A DNA stretch of 64,000 bases from Bombyx mori (Eukaryota > Arthropoda > Insecta > Lepidoptera > Bombycidae): assembly GCF_030269925.1 (NCBI RefSeq), contig NC_085132.1, positions 3,060,501 to 3,124,500 on the forward strand, given 5' to 3'. The position numbers and the translations under genes are program-made. Within the stretch, counting starts at the first letter, position 1. Each line of letters opens with the position of its first letter. A model generated the notes under the pieces. That model saw nothing but the letters and a program-made list of their open reading frames with translations, was not told where the DNA came from and made no database searches. Shown piece after piece: positions 45,826 through 58,275 of this stretch.

Positions 45826-45839
45826 ATAATAATACATTA

Positions 45840-46592
45840 GACCACCAAAATGATACTAAGGGTTGGGTTTACGACGAGGTGTCACCATTGTGGACACGAC
45901 CTGGACACGGCGGAGCATACGCTCGCTGTCTGCCCCGCTTGGGAGGTGCAGCGCCGTGTCTTGCTCGCAAAGATAGGACCTGACTTGTCGCTGCCTGGCG
46001 TCGTGGCGTCGATGCTTGGCGGCGATGAGTCATGGAAGGCTATGCTCGACTTCTGCGAGTGCACCATCTCGCAGAAGGAGGCGGCGGGGCGAGTGAGGCA
46101 AAGCTCTCCTCACTACGCAGAAACCCGCCGCCGCCGAGCAGGGGGTCGGGACCGCGGTCGTATCCGTGACCTGGCCCCCTAAGAGCTAGGGGTCCCACCC
46201 GTTTTGTGCGGGGAGAGACCCAGACGTGGGGTGGCGAGCTTTGCACGCTCACCCGCAGTAGAAGCCGGGTGATGGTAGACCGCGTTCCCCCGACCGTTCT
46301 GGGGGAAGGTGTAACGCGGCGCCATCAAGGCGGGCTCTCGGCCCGCTGAACGAGGGAGCCGGTGGTCGTGTCGCTGGCGGCCGCCGGTCCGGCGTGCGTG
46401 GGACGGTGGGATGGATGTAATGTGCTCTGCGTCAACCCTGTCCCGCCGTTTCAATAGCCACGACTGGGCTCCGGCCCGGTCCGAGGTAGGGCGCCGGTTG
46501 TGAGCGGCAGGAGTTTTTAGTGAGGTTCAACTCCCACATACCCCACCTGCCGCGCGGGTGGGGATCCGGCGATTTTCTCCTGTGGAAAAAAA
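45840..46592 (+). mobile_element. R1-clade-like LINE 3' end
   Basis: The frame 45850-46182 has the C-terminal CCHC knuckle of R1/TRAS-like LINEs (RCHHCGHDLDTAEHTLAVCP) followed by WEVQRR. A GC-rich 3' UTR ends in poly(A) at about 46583-46592. The 3' UTR matches 57460-57735 inverted. Confidence 0.65.
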
Positions 46593-47002
46593 AAAAGGCT
46601 TGGGTTTGGAGGCCCGATACAGACATGGAATTGCTTGTTGATTTTTTTTTTTTTAGAAATCGTAGTTTCATTATGCAATCAATCTTAAATTCAGATTTTA
46701 TTTGTAATCGAGAAATGAAAAGCACAAATAAACAATTGCACAACTCTGATCGGAATAAACCGCGAAACCTGAAACCCAATCAAAACTTTTCAATTTTTCA
46801 ATCGAACAATACTGTTTCGGGGATTCGTTGACCCAATAACAAATCTGAGCCGACTTAAACCGGATAAAATATACTAAATAAACCGGATCTGGGTGATCGA
46901 TCGAGTTCTCATATTGAAATGAAGAGCATTTTCATTTTGGGAGACGAGATTTAGATTTGTTTTTCGTGATAGTTAACATATTTTTATTAAGCAGATTTTT
47001 AA

Positions 47003-47287
47003 CATCGTGTAATAAAAATCAAACCAACCAAATGATAATTTGCGTAATTACTGGTGGCAGGACCTCTTGTGAGTCCGCACGGGTAGGTACCACCACCCTG
47101 CCTGTATCTACCGTGAAGCAGTAATGCGTTTCGGTTTGAAGGGTGGGGCAGCCGTTGTAACTATACTGAGATCTTAGAACTTATATCTCAAGGTGGGTGG
47201 CGCATTTACGTTGTAGATGTCCATGGGCTCCAGTAACTATTTAACACCAGGTGGGCTGTAGACTCCACCCATCTAACAATAAAAAAA
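47003..47287 (+). mobile_element. Bm1 SINE, partial head region
   Basis: Starts AACATCGTGTAATAAAAATC and ends CATCTAACAATAAAAAAA. Confidence 0.9.
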
Positions 47288-47659
47288 GCAGGTTTTTTCG
47301 CCACAAAAAAGGTCAATGTACAAACCCTTATTATTCAAACTTTATGCACCATAGAGTTAGCATGTTACAGAGATAGATGTATTTCAGATTTGAGGAATTT
47401 ATGGCTGAAATTCGACATAGTGTATCTGACGTAACGATAGCGTGTAGTGTGAGACACGGATGAGTATTATTACTATTCAGTCTGGCTCTACTGCCAATCA
47501 GTTATACGTCAGGTATGAAGGGTAATACGGTAATTAATGTAAAATTAAATTTCCATACTCATGTACCAAAGTATTAATAGCACTCAGGTTATCTTATAGG
47601 ATATAATTATGAAAATACAGTAATTCGAATGAAACGTAACATTTTCATTTTTTCTACTA

Positions 47660-48055
47660 AAACTCTAATAATGTATTATTGGAGTTTTAGTAAGGATCCC
47701 TAATTAAAAAAAAAAAAGATTATAGCCTATGTCACCCGGGAATAGTGTAGCTTCCAAACAGTGAAAGAATTTTTCAAATCCGTTCAGTAGTTTCGGAGCC
47801 TATTCAATACAAACAAACAAATCCTTCCTTTTTATAATATTACTAGCGACCGCCCTCGCTTCGCTTCGGAAACATTAAAACACACATGAAACAAAAAAAA
47901 TAAAAAAAATAAAAAAAAGTAGCCTATGTTCATCAGGGACAATGTCGGCTTCTAATGGAAAAATAATTTTTCAAATCGGTCCAGTAGTTTCGGAGCCTAT
48001 TCGAAACAAACAAACAAACAAATCTTTCCTCTTTATAATATTAGTATAGATAGTA
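47660..48055 (-). mobile_element. Two adjoining Helitron-like repeats
   Basis: Copy 1 (47660-47846) and copy 2 (47847-48055, starting ACTAGCGACCGCCCTCGCTT) share the TAGTTTCGGAGCCTATTC and CAAACAAACAAATC blocks in the same order, so they lie head to tail. Confidence 0.5.
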
Positions 48056-48424
48056 TATTATAGTATAGACAAAGTGACTCGTGAACTTGTATTGAACCTT
48101 TTTTTCTACTACATGATGGAATTGAACGTACAATTAGAGATCATTGACGATACTGTACAAATCGCTCTGGTTCCAAACAAAGTTTTAACTGTTCACGAAC
48201 ACGAAGTGCCCAGCTGTTTTCGTCCATCAACATCACTTAAGTTGTTATCATCTCTTTTTGATGATGCACCGAAATTGGGTCACGAAGATTGTCGACTTTC
48301 GAGTTTGGAGGATCGACCTTATTTATGGTCTTTCAAAATTCATTTGTATGTCCCTTGTAAGTTTATTTGTCTTCTGTTTTTCGTCTGTTCACATTTCACG
48401 ACCTTATTCTCAGTTCATATTATC

Positions 48425-48780
48425 GTCATGATATTCGTCTTATCGTTGCCGCCGCTGACTACTCCCCGAACCCTGATCACGCAGGAGTCAGTCACCATCG
48501 TCTCCCTAGACACGTCCTTATAGATCCATCAGATCCAATAACCTTTGCATTAGACGCCTTCAGTTCTAACACTAGGAGCAGGCTTAGGGACCTCGGTAAC
48601 CGTACTCGTCGAACTCGACAAAGAGTTCGCCGTGCAACCTAACCCATGAATCAGCTCGCTGAGTTTCTGGCCGGATCTTCTCAGCGGGTCGCGATTCCGA
48701 TCCGGTAGTAGATTCATTCGCGAAGCAGTTGCTCATGAGTTGTTAAGTCTCCTTCGGATGCGCTGAATAATATGATTCAA
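48425..48780 (+). mobile_element. BMC1-like LINE end
   Basis: One frame reads RLIVAAADYSPNPDHAG..PSDPITFALDAFSSNTRSRL, also found inverted in 35863-36325. The 3' UTR TCTTCTCAGCGGGTCGCG follows. Confidence 0.6.
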
Positions 48781-49003
48781 TATTATCTCTTCTGTTATAA
48801 ATGCATCCTTGAATGCTAAACATGCTAAGGACAGGCTTCGACCGGGTTAATGGAATGTTGTATTTTTTGCATTATATTTATCAAAAATCTCTAAGAACAT
48901 TCGTAATCCACACAGAGATCATCATCATTTATATGAAGAGCATTATGAGATCACAATGAGATACGTGTTCAACGCATGTTCATGAATGACTTCCACGATC
49001 AAG

Positions 49004-49250
49004 AAATATTATCCTGTAATAAAAATCAAAAATATAATTGGCATAATTACTGGTGGCAGGGGCATCTCGTGAGCCTGCAGAGGTAGGTACCACCACCCTG
49101 CCTACTTCTGCCGTGAAGCAGTAATGCATGTAGCTGTTGTACTGAAACTTAGTTTTCAAGGTGGAGAACGGTAATCACGTTGCTGATGTCTATGGGCTCC
49201 ATTAATCAGTTAACAAATCGGCCGTGACGTCGTTCAACAGTCAAAACAAA
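49004..49250 (+). mobile_element. Diverged Bm1
   Basis: ATTATCCTGTAATAAAAATC..CTTCTGCCGTGAAGCAGTAA.. with deletions. Confidence 0.75.
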
Positions 49251-49926
49251 AAAAATCAGAGCATTCACACTTTTTGCAATTTCACCTATATTCTAGTAAC
49301 TTATCCATACTTTTGGTACTGTGATTAGCAGTGTATAATTACCGTCTTCTTCCCGATGTCTTTAGCTCGCTTCACAAGTTAACTATTCACGGTTTCTGTC
49401 GCAATACATTTGTGAGTTACAACCTGAAGGGGACGACACATGTAATACTATTGCGACGTCTACAAGGTGTTCGCCTCCCAAAGTGGGTGGCAGTAATTAA
49501 ATCTGTGGTCATAGATCAGACAATGATAAGTACATTTTTGCTCAATACGACTTATTAATATAGGCATAATCGCAAAAAAATGCTCTTTCATTTGGTCATA
49601 TTAGGATAACTACATGCAAAATATTACTGTTGTATTGAATATTAATCAGATTATGATAATTTTTATATTTCAACTTTTGTTTTAGTCATATTGCGTTAAG
49701 TGATTTTATTTGGATCTGACCGAAAGGACAACGCGTTTTTTAATGATCAGAATATGACAAAAGCACACTTATCAACTTATGATCAAAAATTACTCGGTTA
49801 GAGGGAAACATGTCATAACGTGTCGTGTCATTATGGTTTCGCGTACCGCACATTTCGTAGTTTATTGTTAGTTTTCGTTATTTCGCCGGTAAAGGAACAT
49901 TAATATAGGTTATAATTACTGTTTAA

Positions 49927-52377
49927 ATGATGAGTGCTCGCTGTAAGAAGTTGTTGGAGTTAGCTATGAGGCAAAAAGATTCAGAGGTATGTTTATCATT
50001 ATTTTTATTGTTATTTTATTCAAAGCGCGTCAAAGTGTTTATTGCGAGAGTAAGTAGGCGTTTTAGTGAGCAATATTGTAATAATTGATAAAATTTGACT
50101 GCTTGTGCCTAGTATATTTTATATTAAACGAACTCTGAACAAAACATAATGACCGTTAATTTAAGTAGGTAATCGTTCAAAAGATAAAATACTGGCATCT
50201 AGGCCTAACGTTGTTTTTATTCATTTTAGGATTTAACTGTGAAACAACGTATGAGAGAACGTACTCCATTAGCTCAGAAGGATATCTTGCGATCCCTGCC
50301 CGGCCCGTCAGGTACTCTGGTAGCTCAGCAAGATATCTTGCAATCTTTGCCCGGCCCGTCAGGTAATCGAGCTTATAGTTCTGATCGTACTTCTCTCGGC
50401 GAAGATTATAGTTCTGATGACGATGCGCAGGATTGTAATTGGTTCCCTGCTGGTACACATGATGAACACGTGTCATCATCGTTATCTAGCAAGACATCTA
50501 CCCCTAGAAGTATTGGAAGCCTTACTGTCCCAGCTGTCCCAGCGTTGGTTTCTCAAACACAGGATGATGTGAGAAAAAAAAGGAAGCGTGGTGTCGGTAT
50601 GATGCAAAGAAAACTCCGTAAAGAAAGAACAGAAAAAATTAAAAGAGGGGAAGAATACATAAATCAAGCTGGGAAAAAAATATTGGGTAAATCTGTAGGT
50701 GAACTAAAAGAATGCAGATTAAAATGTAAAACTAAATTTACAAATGCACAATTACAAAGAGTTTTTGCGGATTATCGCGCCATGGAAACTAGGGATATGC
50801 AACGTTTACATTTAAGTAATCATATACTATTAACACCGCCAATTAGAGTTAAACAGGTTGAAAACAAAAAGAAAAGAGAAGTATCTGTAGAGTACTTTAT
50901 TGAAAATGAAGGTAATTTAGTAAAAGTTTGTCAAAACTGTTTTCTTAACGTGTATGGTGAGAATCGTGGTTTTGTGAACGGCATAATTGACAAGAAGAAA
51001 AAGTCAGCTACAGGTATCATTGGACGGGATGAAAGAGGCAGACATGAGCCAAAAATTAAACATTCAAGTGAAGCAATTGATTATGTGCGTAATCATATTT
51101 CTAATTTCCCTGCATACGAAAGCCACTATTCAAGACGACACACTACGAAAAAATACCTGGAGACTGGCTTGAATTTACAAAAAATGTATAACTTATACCT
51201 AGACCAACATACCATGGACAACATAACTACAAAAATAGTTAGCATTTCTACATATAGTAATATTTTTAAGACATTCAATTTAAAATTTAAAAAGCCACAT
51301 AACGATACTTGTCATACTTGTGATACATTTGTAGCAAAAATAAAAATTACTATAGATGACACCGAGAAAACGAGACTACATGACGAACATGTCTCTCATC
51401 AGGATAAAGCGAATTTCCATTACGAATGTAAATCATTCGATAAACAACGCGCCAAGGCATCTGGGAATACTATCGTTGTCGCTGTGTGTGATTTACAGCA
51501 GTGTCTCGCTACACCATACTTAAATACTAGTGTAGCATTTTACAAAAGGAAGCTATGGACTTTTAATTTCACAGTCAGAAATTGTAACACTGGGAAAACT
51601 ACTTGCTTCATGTGGCATGAAGCTATCGCGCAACGTGGTGCTGACGAAATAGCATCTTGCTTAAAAATGTTCATAATGAGTTTACCCGAAGAAACAGAGC
51701 ACGTTATTATTTATTCAGATACATGTCCCGGACAGACCCGCAACAACACATTACCTGTTGTATATAACTACATACTTACGCAGAAAGTTGGTTTGAAGAC
51801 TATAGATCATAAATTTCTAGTTCCTGGTCATACACATTTAGAGTGTGATGCTGACCATGCCTCAATTGAGCGTGCCAAGAAGAAATATAATGGAAGAATT
51901 TCAATTCCAAATGACTGGTACATGCTTGTGAGAATGGTCAGCAGTAAGTTCACTGTGATAGAATTGTCACAAGACGACATTTTTGCATTTTCGAGCATTC
52001 TAAAGCAGTCGCTTATAAAGAAGACCAAAGATCAAAATAACGCTCCTTTTCTGTGGCGTAATATATTTTGGATACGTGTCGAGAAAGAACATCCTTGTTT
52101 CTTTTCTTTTAAGTATTCACTGAGAGTGGAAGACGAGTTTAAAATATGTGACATGAAGAGGAAAGCTAGAGCCAGTCGAAGCAATCAACCAATAATGGAT
52201 GTTCGTAAGGCATACAATCAGCCATTATTAATAAGTAAAGAAAAACATAAGGATATTTTATCTTTATTACAGTACATTGATCCAGTGTACCATGATTTCT
52301 ATAACAATGTAATAAAGTCTGACAACGACGTAGTAGACACATCACATATAAGTGATTATAATTCCGATTCTGAATAG
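49927..52377 (+). CDS. Intact transposase-like protein (DUF7869-type RNase H-fold core), 2 exons
   Basis: Exon 1 (49927-49986) codes MMSARCKKLLELAMRQKDSE; a 243-bp intron (GTATGT..TTTTAG) follows; exon 2 (50230-52377) continues in phase 0, for 735 aa in all with no internal stop. The N terminus holds a tandem duplication (KDILRSLPGPSG then QDILQSLPGPSG), an acidic low-complexity stretch and a basic region (RKKRKRG, about 135). Cys pairs at about 254/257 and 381/384 suggest zinc binding. The core has the order expected of a DDE/D RNase H-like nuclease: Asp 441 in VAVCDLQQCLATP, Asp 517 in IIYSDTCPGQTRNN, and an acidic cluster at 558-562 in GHTHLECDADH. I recall this pattern from insect proteins tagged DUF7869 and believed transposon-derived; not verified here. 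AATAAA lies at 52475-52480. It could be an active transposase gene or a domesticated one. Confidence 0.75.
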
Positions 52378-52742
52378 AAATTATTCTATTATTAAGTCTA
52401 TTATCTTATTTTTTTAATGCTGCTTCGAGCGCAATGTTATATGCCAAATATTCTGCATTGGCATTTTAAATCTAAATAAAGTATTTTTCTCATATTTGTC
52501 TTTCATTTAAGATCATAACACGATAACTACCTACTTCTTTTGATCAGAATGTGACAAGTGCAACCATTCTTTAAAAAAAAAAACAATACGTGAATACTAC
52601 GCATTCCACAAAGAATTTTACGTATTTTTACAAATTAGTAACACATTTCCTTAGTTTTAAAAACTTTTTTTTTTCATATATCGAGTGTCTCATATTTTAA
52701 TAGTGCCTTCAAGATTTCTTAAAAATTTAATTGCTTGTCCTG

Positions 52743-52979
52743 TGTAACGGACGTGACGTCAGCTGTCATGCCCTGCCGCCAGCCAAGCCGCCAAGCCATA
52801 TTAACACGCCCCCTTCCGCCACAGCCACCGCCACCGCCGCCAGCCAAAGCCAACGAAGGGGGGATAGTGTTAATAAAACAAGCCGTGCCAGCCATTTCTA
52901 CCTGCTTTTCTGCATTCTCGCACAAATAAAAGAACTTGTCGTTACGCTGCTGGTTTTTATTGTCACATCATTTGCAACA
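52743..52979 (+). repeat. 5' LTR of the gypsy element
   Basis: 237 bp, TGTAACGG..GCAACA, GC-rich in the first two thirds, with an AATAAA near its end. Reads base for base like the copy at 56596-56832. Confidence 0.92.
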
Positions 52980-54979
52980 ATCAGAAGTGGCATAAAGAAA
53001 TGAAACAACGTCATATACACGCTCAGATCTCTCGGTCTTCTGACAAGTTTGAAGAAGATGAAGCTCCTATTCCACTGGCGAGGAAAGTGTTGAAAAATTG
53101 CTTCAGAAGGAGGTCCACAAGGCGATACTTGAGCTACAAGGTGAAGAACCTGGAACAATCAAATCAAAGGGACTACGACGTCGGACCAAGAGCGCCTGCC
53201 GCCCTGTCCTTCCATCATTCTGGCTCACGTGGAGAGAAACTAGAAGAGCAGCAACGTGGTTACTCCACTGCGGCACTACGAGCTTCACGGAGCTTCACGA
53301 GATTCACGGCTACGAGCTTCCTTCTCCCTGCCTGCGACGCTGCTGCGCGGCGAAGACAGCTACATCAAAGTCATCAACATGGGCTCGGAGACCATCATGT
53401 GGCCGCCGGGCGAGGTCCTGCCGAGGGCCAACAGCTGCGAGAAGCCACAGCCCAACAGCCAGGTGTGTTGCATTTCTACTTGCCCTAGCCATGCCATTGC
53501 AAATATTTCGAGATTTGAGGGTAGAAATAAAAAAAAAAATTAAAAGGAGCCATTAAATAATAAGGGTCATTCAGATTAAAAACATACAGAATAAGCATTG
53601 CTTTGCTACGAATACACATGATTTAGGTATTGCCAATTTAGTTCAAATGCAAATTAAGCTTACTAGTGATCAGCCCGTGTATCGCCACCCTTAAAAACTT
53701 TCTCATAATGAACAAACGATAATTAAATCTAAAGCTAATCAACTTTTAGATGCCGGTAATATAAAAGAATCTGAATCTAGTTACGCTTTACCAGTGATCC
53801 TTGTTAAGAAAAATAACGGCGACAGTAGGCCATGCGTTGATTATCGTGCGTTAAACGCTATCGCGGTAAAATATAAGCATCGCCTATCAAACAGTACTTC
53901 ACGAGTTTAGATTTTGTACAGGGCTACCATCAATTAAGCATTGTGCCAGACGCATAAAACTGCTTTCATTACACCGCAAAGTCATTATTACGAGTACACT
54001 AGAATTCCTTTTGTTTTAGCAAATGCGTCATGCAGTTAAATGCGTTTAATAAATAAAATAATTGAGTCTGTGGGTAGAAAAGAAATGGGTAAAAATAATG
54101 AAAGTAATGTAGGTCAAATCGAGATACTAGCAATTTTAAACGATTTACCTCTACCCTCAGTTGATAAAAAATCAGGTTCAATAATTATTGAGAAAGTACT
54201 TGGGAAATTTTATGGTGGAGACTTAAAATTAAATATGAGTAAATGCTCATTCTTGGAGAAACAAGTCACTTATTTAGGTCATGAAATATCTTCAGACGGT
54301 ATACAGCCGGGTGCAACAAAAATTGACGGCCGTTTCGCTGTTTCCTGTGCCAAATAATGCTCATAGTGTGCGACAGTTTATTGGTTATGTGTTACTTTAG
54401 AAAGTTTATTCCCAGTTTTGCCGTGATTGCGCGTCCATTAGCAGAGTTAAGAAAAAAAAAATATAAATCATAGGTGTGGGGCCGTGAACATAACGCGAAT
54501 TTCGAACAACTGAAAAACAGTTTATGTTCCAAACCTATGCTAGCTCTGTATAATCCTATGCTTCTTACAGAAATACAAACCGATGCGTGTAGCTTAGGAA
54601 TTTCTGGTATATTATTACAAAAACAAACTGACAACTCACTGCGGCCTGATATTTTAGCCGGGTTACTAGGAAGGAAGAGTGTGTATCATAGTTAAGAGCT
54701 CATAACCTGGCGGTCGTTCAATCGCTTCGTAGGTTCAGTATTTATGAAGTAGGTAAACATGATATAGTAGAAACTGATTGTACTGTGGTTTGTGCTACGC
54801 TTACCAAACGCGACATTATACCACGCATTGCGCGATGGTGAGTTTTGAAAGAAGATTAACATTTGTAGACGCGCTTAATAGGCATCCTGTTGACATGATG
54901 AACGTGAATCGTCTTAGTTACTCATTGATTCTGTACTGTGCAATGTCAGGACGAAAAGCTTGGTTCGATTATAAAGCAA

Positions 54980-55370
54980 TCTATACTAACATTATAAAGC
55001 TGAAGAGTTTGTTTGTTTGAACGCGCTAATCTTAAGAACTGCTGGTCCGATTTGAAAAATTCTTGCATTGTTAAATAACCCATTTATTGAGAAAGGTAGG
55101 CTATATAACGCTAAGACCGCTAAGACCATCACTGTGTCACGCCAAGACCAATACAAGGGAAGTACCAGTAAAGAATGTTTCAAAATCGGGTTATTTTCCC
55201 TTGAGAGCTTCCGGTGCGTGCGCTGCAGAAAGATCTAAAAAAAATATGTCCGCGATAGCATATGTCTATATGTTAAGGTTGGCTCACTATAACGTTTTTT
55301 TTATGTTAACCAAATTTGTTCTAAAATAAAGCATTTTTTGTGAACTACATTCCACGCGGACGAAGTCGCG
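54980..55370 (+). mobile_element. Helitron-like repeat nested in the gypsy element
   Basis: Starts TCTATACTAACATTATAAAG and ends in the hairpin-like CGCGGACGAAGTCGCG. It matches the repeat at 2588-2903 in order and sequence, but the final CTAG is missing. Confidence 0.65.
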
Positions 55371-56595
55371 CTGATGTTAAAGATAATTATGAACTAGTTC
55401 GAAAAACTTAACGGAAACAGACTCGCAGTCCCTTCGGCTAAATGGGAAATTGTACAAATGCACTATGACGACATTTGTCACGTGGATCTAAATCATCGTT
55501 TAGCTTTGATTAAAAGCCAATATTGTTTTTTTTTAAAATGACATGCTTTATTAGGAAATACGTGGCAGCATATCTTTATTGTATACATGACAAGGATAGC
55601 TATGTTAAAAAAAAGAAGACTGTCTATATCCGATCTCTAAACCATCTGGTACTATGCGCATGGTACAAATAGATAACATGATGCCCTTCTGTAGGACATC
55701 TAAAGGGCACCAACCAGTACATGATCGTAATGAAGATGCGTTGTCTAAATTTGTGATAGCTGAACTAACGCGTACTGTAAATTCAATCGGGACCATTCGT
55801 GCATTGAAAAATATATTAATAGGGTTTGTCCAGATACCCGAATCACGTGGTGACAGACTGTGGGAAAGCTTTTACGAGTAGGTACTTTAAAAAAATATAT
55901 CGGAAGATAAACAGTTTAGGCATACGTTAAACGGTATTGCTTGTCCGCGCGCTAATTGGCCAGGTTGATTATGTGTTGCGGGCAACTGATCCTAGTGAAG
56001 CTTCAAATAATTTAGTGAACTCCGTCATTTGAGGCACAAACAACACAATTGAAAGTAGCAGCGGCTACAAGCCTTGTGATTTAATCTTTGCGCGCTCTGG
56101 TAGGTCAATATGTGATGTTTCGATTCCTGGTCGCGAACCAGAAACTGTTGACGCTCAGCGTAAGATAGCTACAACTAGGATAAAATAAGCGAGAACAATA
56201 ATGACGCACAACGTTAATATAAAAAAATGCTCATGTTTATAAAAAAAGGGATTTTGTATCGTAGAGACAGGCTCCAACTGGTTAGTAGCGCCGCTAAGAT
56301 TAATACCAAATTAGACGATTTGTACTCAGGTCCGTATGTAGCAACTAAAGTAGTAGGTAACAATCGGTATCGAATTAGAAGTATATCTAAAAGGTTTATG
56401 AAGTTGTAAAAACTTCACTGGCCTGGTATCAACAGATTCATTAAGGCCCTATAAAAGTATAGCCCATGTGTCCGTTAGCGCTAGTAGTTCCGATGAGCAG
56501 CTCGAAACTGAAGACCTTACCTTATTGATTTATTTGAGAACTAAATGTCTTTGTGTGTTCCCCATTGCGGGAGCAATTGTTGCAGGATGGCCGAA

Positions 56596-56832
56596 TGTAA
56601 CGGACGTGACGTCAGCTGTCATGCCCTGCCGCCAGCCAAGCCGCCAAGCCATATTAACACGCCCCCTTCCGCCACAGCCACCGCCACCGCCGCCAGCCAA
56701 AGCCAACGAAGGGGGGATAGTGTTAATAAAACAAGCCGTGCCAGCCATTTCTACCTGCTTTTCTGCATTCTCGCACAAATAAAAGAACTTGTCGTTACGC
56801 TGCTGGTTTTTATTGTCACATCATTTGCAACA
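56596..56832 (+). repeat. 3' LTR of the gypsy element
   Basis: 237 bp, identical by eye to 52743-52979. It is preceded by a purine-rich tract and followed by the CCTG target duplication. Confidence 0.92.
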
Positions 56833-57127
56833 CCTGTAAAGTAATGAAATTGTATTTATCATATTCTGACCTATGGCCACAGAAATTATGATATCTGAGA
56901 TGTACAAGGTGAGACAATAGAATTTTATGTACTCCGGTTTACCTTCTTGTCTCGTTACACACGATATTTTTGACATCCAAAACACAAATGCATCTAAAAC
57001 ACTTCGCCAATCGAGTTTGGATCGTAAAAAGTTTGCAGTGATTTTGTTGCTAAAACCATTAATATTAATCACATAGCGTTAATCATTTTATTTTATAAAT
57101 CTTTGTTTTTTTTTTTGTAAATTCTTC

Positions 57128-57335
57128 TTTTTCTTCATCTTTCCACTTTCCGCTAGGTGGGGTCGTAACAGCTAATTTTTCTCCTCCTTTCTCTTCTATC
57201 AGCCGTCAGCTCAACCCTCACTCCTCTCTCTCTCATATCGTCTTTCACACACTCCATCCATGTCTTCTTCGGTCGATCTCTTCCCCCTCTACCTCGCACT
57301 ACCATTTCCATACAGTATCTCCTAGTCCCAAGCAT
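57128..57335 (-). mobile_element. RTE-like LINE 3' end
   Basis: The minus strand encodes GRDRPKKTWMECVKDDMRER and a stop, followed by an AAGAAAAAGAAG tail; it is closely related to 33012-33260. Confidence 0.65.
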
Positions 57336-57459
57336 TATTGTTATGAAATGATTGTTAACCGTAGGATTTTTCAGCTTCGTTAGAACTGGTCGGCAATTAT
57401 GGACTGAATCAGGTGTAGTGGAGTTGCTAACAACTACCTGTGATTATCTAAAAGGGTCC

Positions 57460-57735
57460 TCTTTTTTTTTCTCCACTTGAGAAAATCGCCAGATCCCCAT
57501 CGTATGTGGGAGTTGAACCTCCTTCCGCTCACAGCCAGTGCTCTACCCCGGCCCGGGTGGGAACCCAGTCGGAGCTATTCAGACGGCGAGACAGGGTTTA
57601 CGCAAAGCATATTACATCCATCTCGCCGTCCCCTAGACGCCGGACCGGCGGCCACCATTACCACGACCGCCGGTTCCCTCGGTCGACGGGCCAAGAGCCC
57701 GCATTGATGGAGCCGCGCTACACCTTCGCCCTACC
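57460..57735 (-). mobile_element. 3' UTR of the R1-clade-like LINE
   Basis: Starts with poly(T) on the plus strand. The minus strand shows GGTTCAACTCCCACATAC, GGGGATC.GGCGATTTTCTC and ACCCTGTCTCGCCGTC as in 46430-46580. Confidence 0.65.
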
Positions 57736-58235
57736 ATCGACAGGTTTCGTATTACGATCTAAAATGGTCCTACAGCTATTTAGAGATTGCATCTACTTTT
57801 TGTCGATCGCTAATGAGGTGGACTAACAAAATCAAAACTACAGTGGACAGTCCTCTAAATCAGGACAGCAGGATGATTCAGAGTAGAGAAAGATAGGCGG
57901 GACATCATAAAACGAGTCAAGTCTGCCCCCTCCAATATCATATAACGATCACGAGGACTCAAGATTGAAAAGATTGAAAAGAATCTCATTTTTGTACCTT
58001 TAAGTGTATACGAGTATAAAGAAAACCTTTTAAGTATTAAGTAAACATTTTAAGTATATAAATAAATATATAAATAAAATATTTTAAGTATTATCATTAA
58101 TCAATCGATTTTAATCGATTATAAGCACATAAAATGACATCAACGACATACCCATTGGACTTTTTTGGTATTTTTATTTAAATACAACAAAAATAAAAAT
58201 ATAAAAAATAATGTGTACTCGTAAAAAAAAGATTA

Positions 58236-58237
58236 AG

Positions 58238-58275
<38 letters not shown>

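Larger units (their letters stand above)
52743..56832 (+). mobile_element. Ty3/gypsy LTR retrotransposon, decayed interior, identical LTRs
   Basis: A 4090-bp element bounded by two 237-bp LTRs (52743-52979 and 56596-56832) that read identically, begin TG and end CA. A 4-bp target duplication CCTG lies at 52739-52742 and 56833-56836. TCAGAAGTGGCAT follows the left LTR and looks like the primer-binding site; a purine-rich GCAGGATGGCCGAA precedes the right LTR. The interior keeps recognisable but broken pieces: reverse transcriptase (SSYALPVILVKK, 53770-53870; LGHEISSDG, 54270-54300), RNase H (TEIQTDACSLGISG, about 54570) and integrase (55440-56160), all with stops and frameshifts. The catalytic motif around 54125 reads ILND where FLDD-like is usual. 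A Helitron-like repeat (54980-55370) is nested inside. It cannot encode its own enzymes. Confidence 0.9.

Noticed and set aside
52719..53003. GC-rich frames in both gypsy LTRs
   Set aside because: Same protein at both LTRs because the LTRs are identical; a Pro/Ala-rich artefact.
53000..53488. Host exon captured by the gypsy element (GC-rich, with a GT after QPNSQ)
   Set aside because: The SYIKVINMGSETIMWPPGEV wording also fits the segment between protease and RT in gypsy polyproteins, so capture is not needed.
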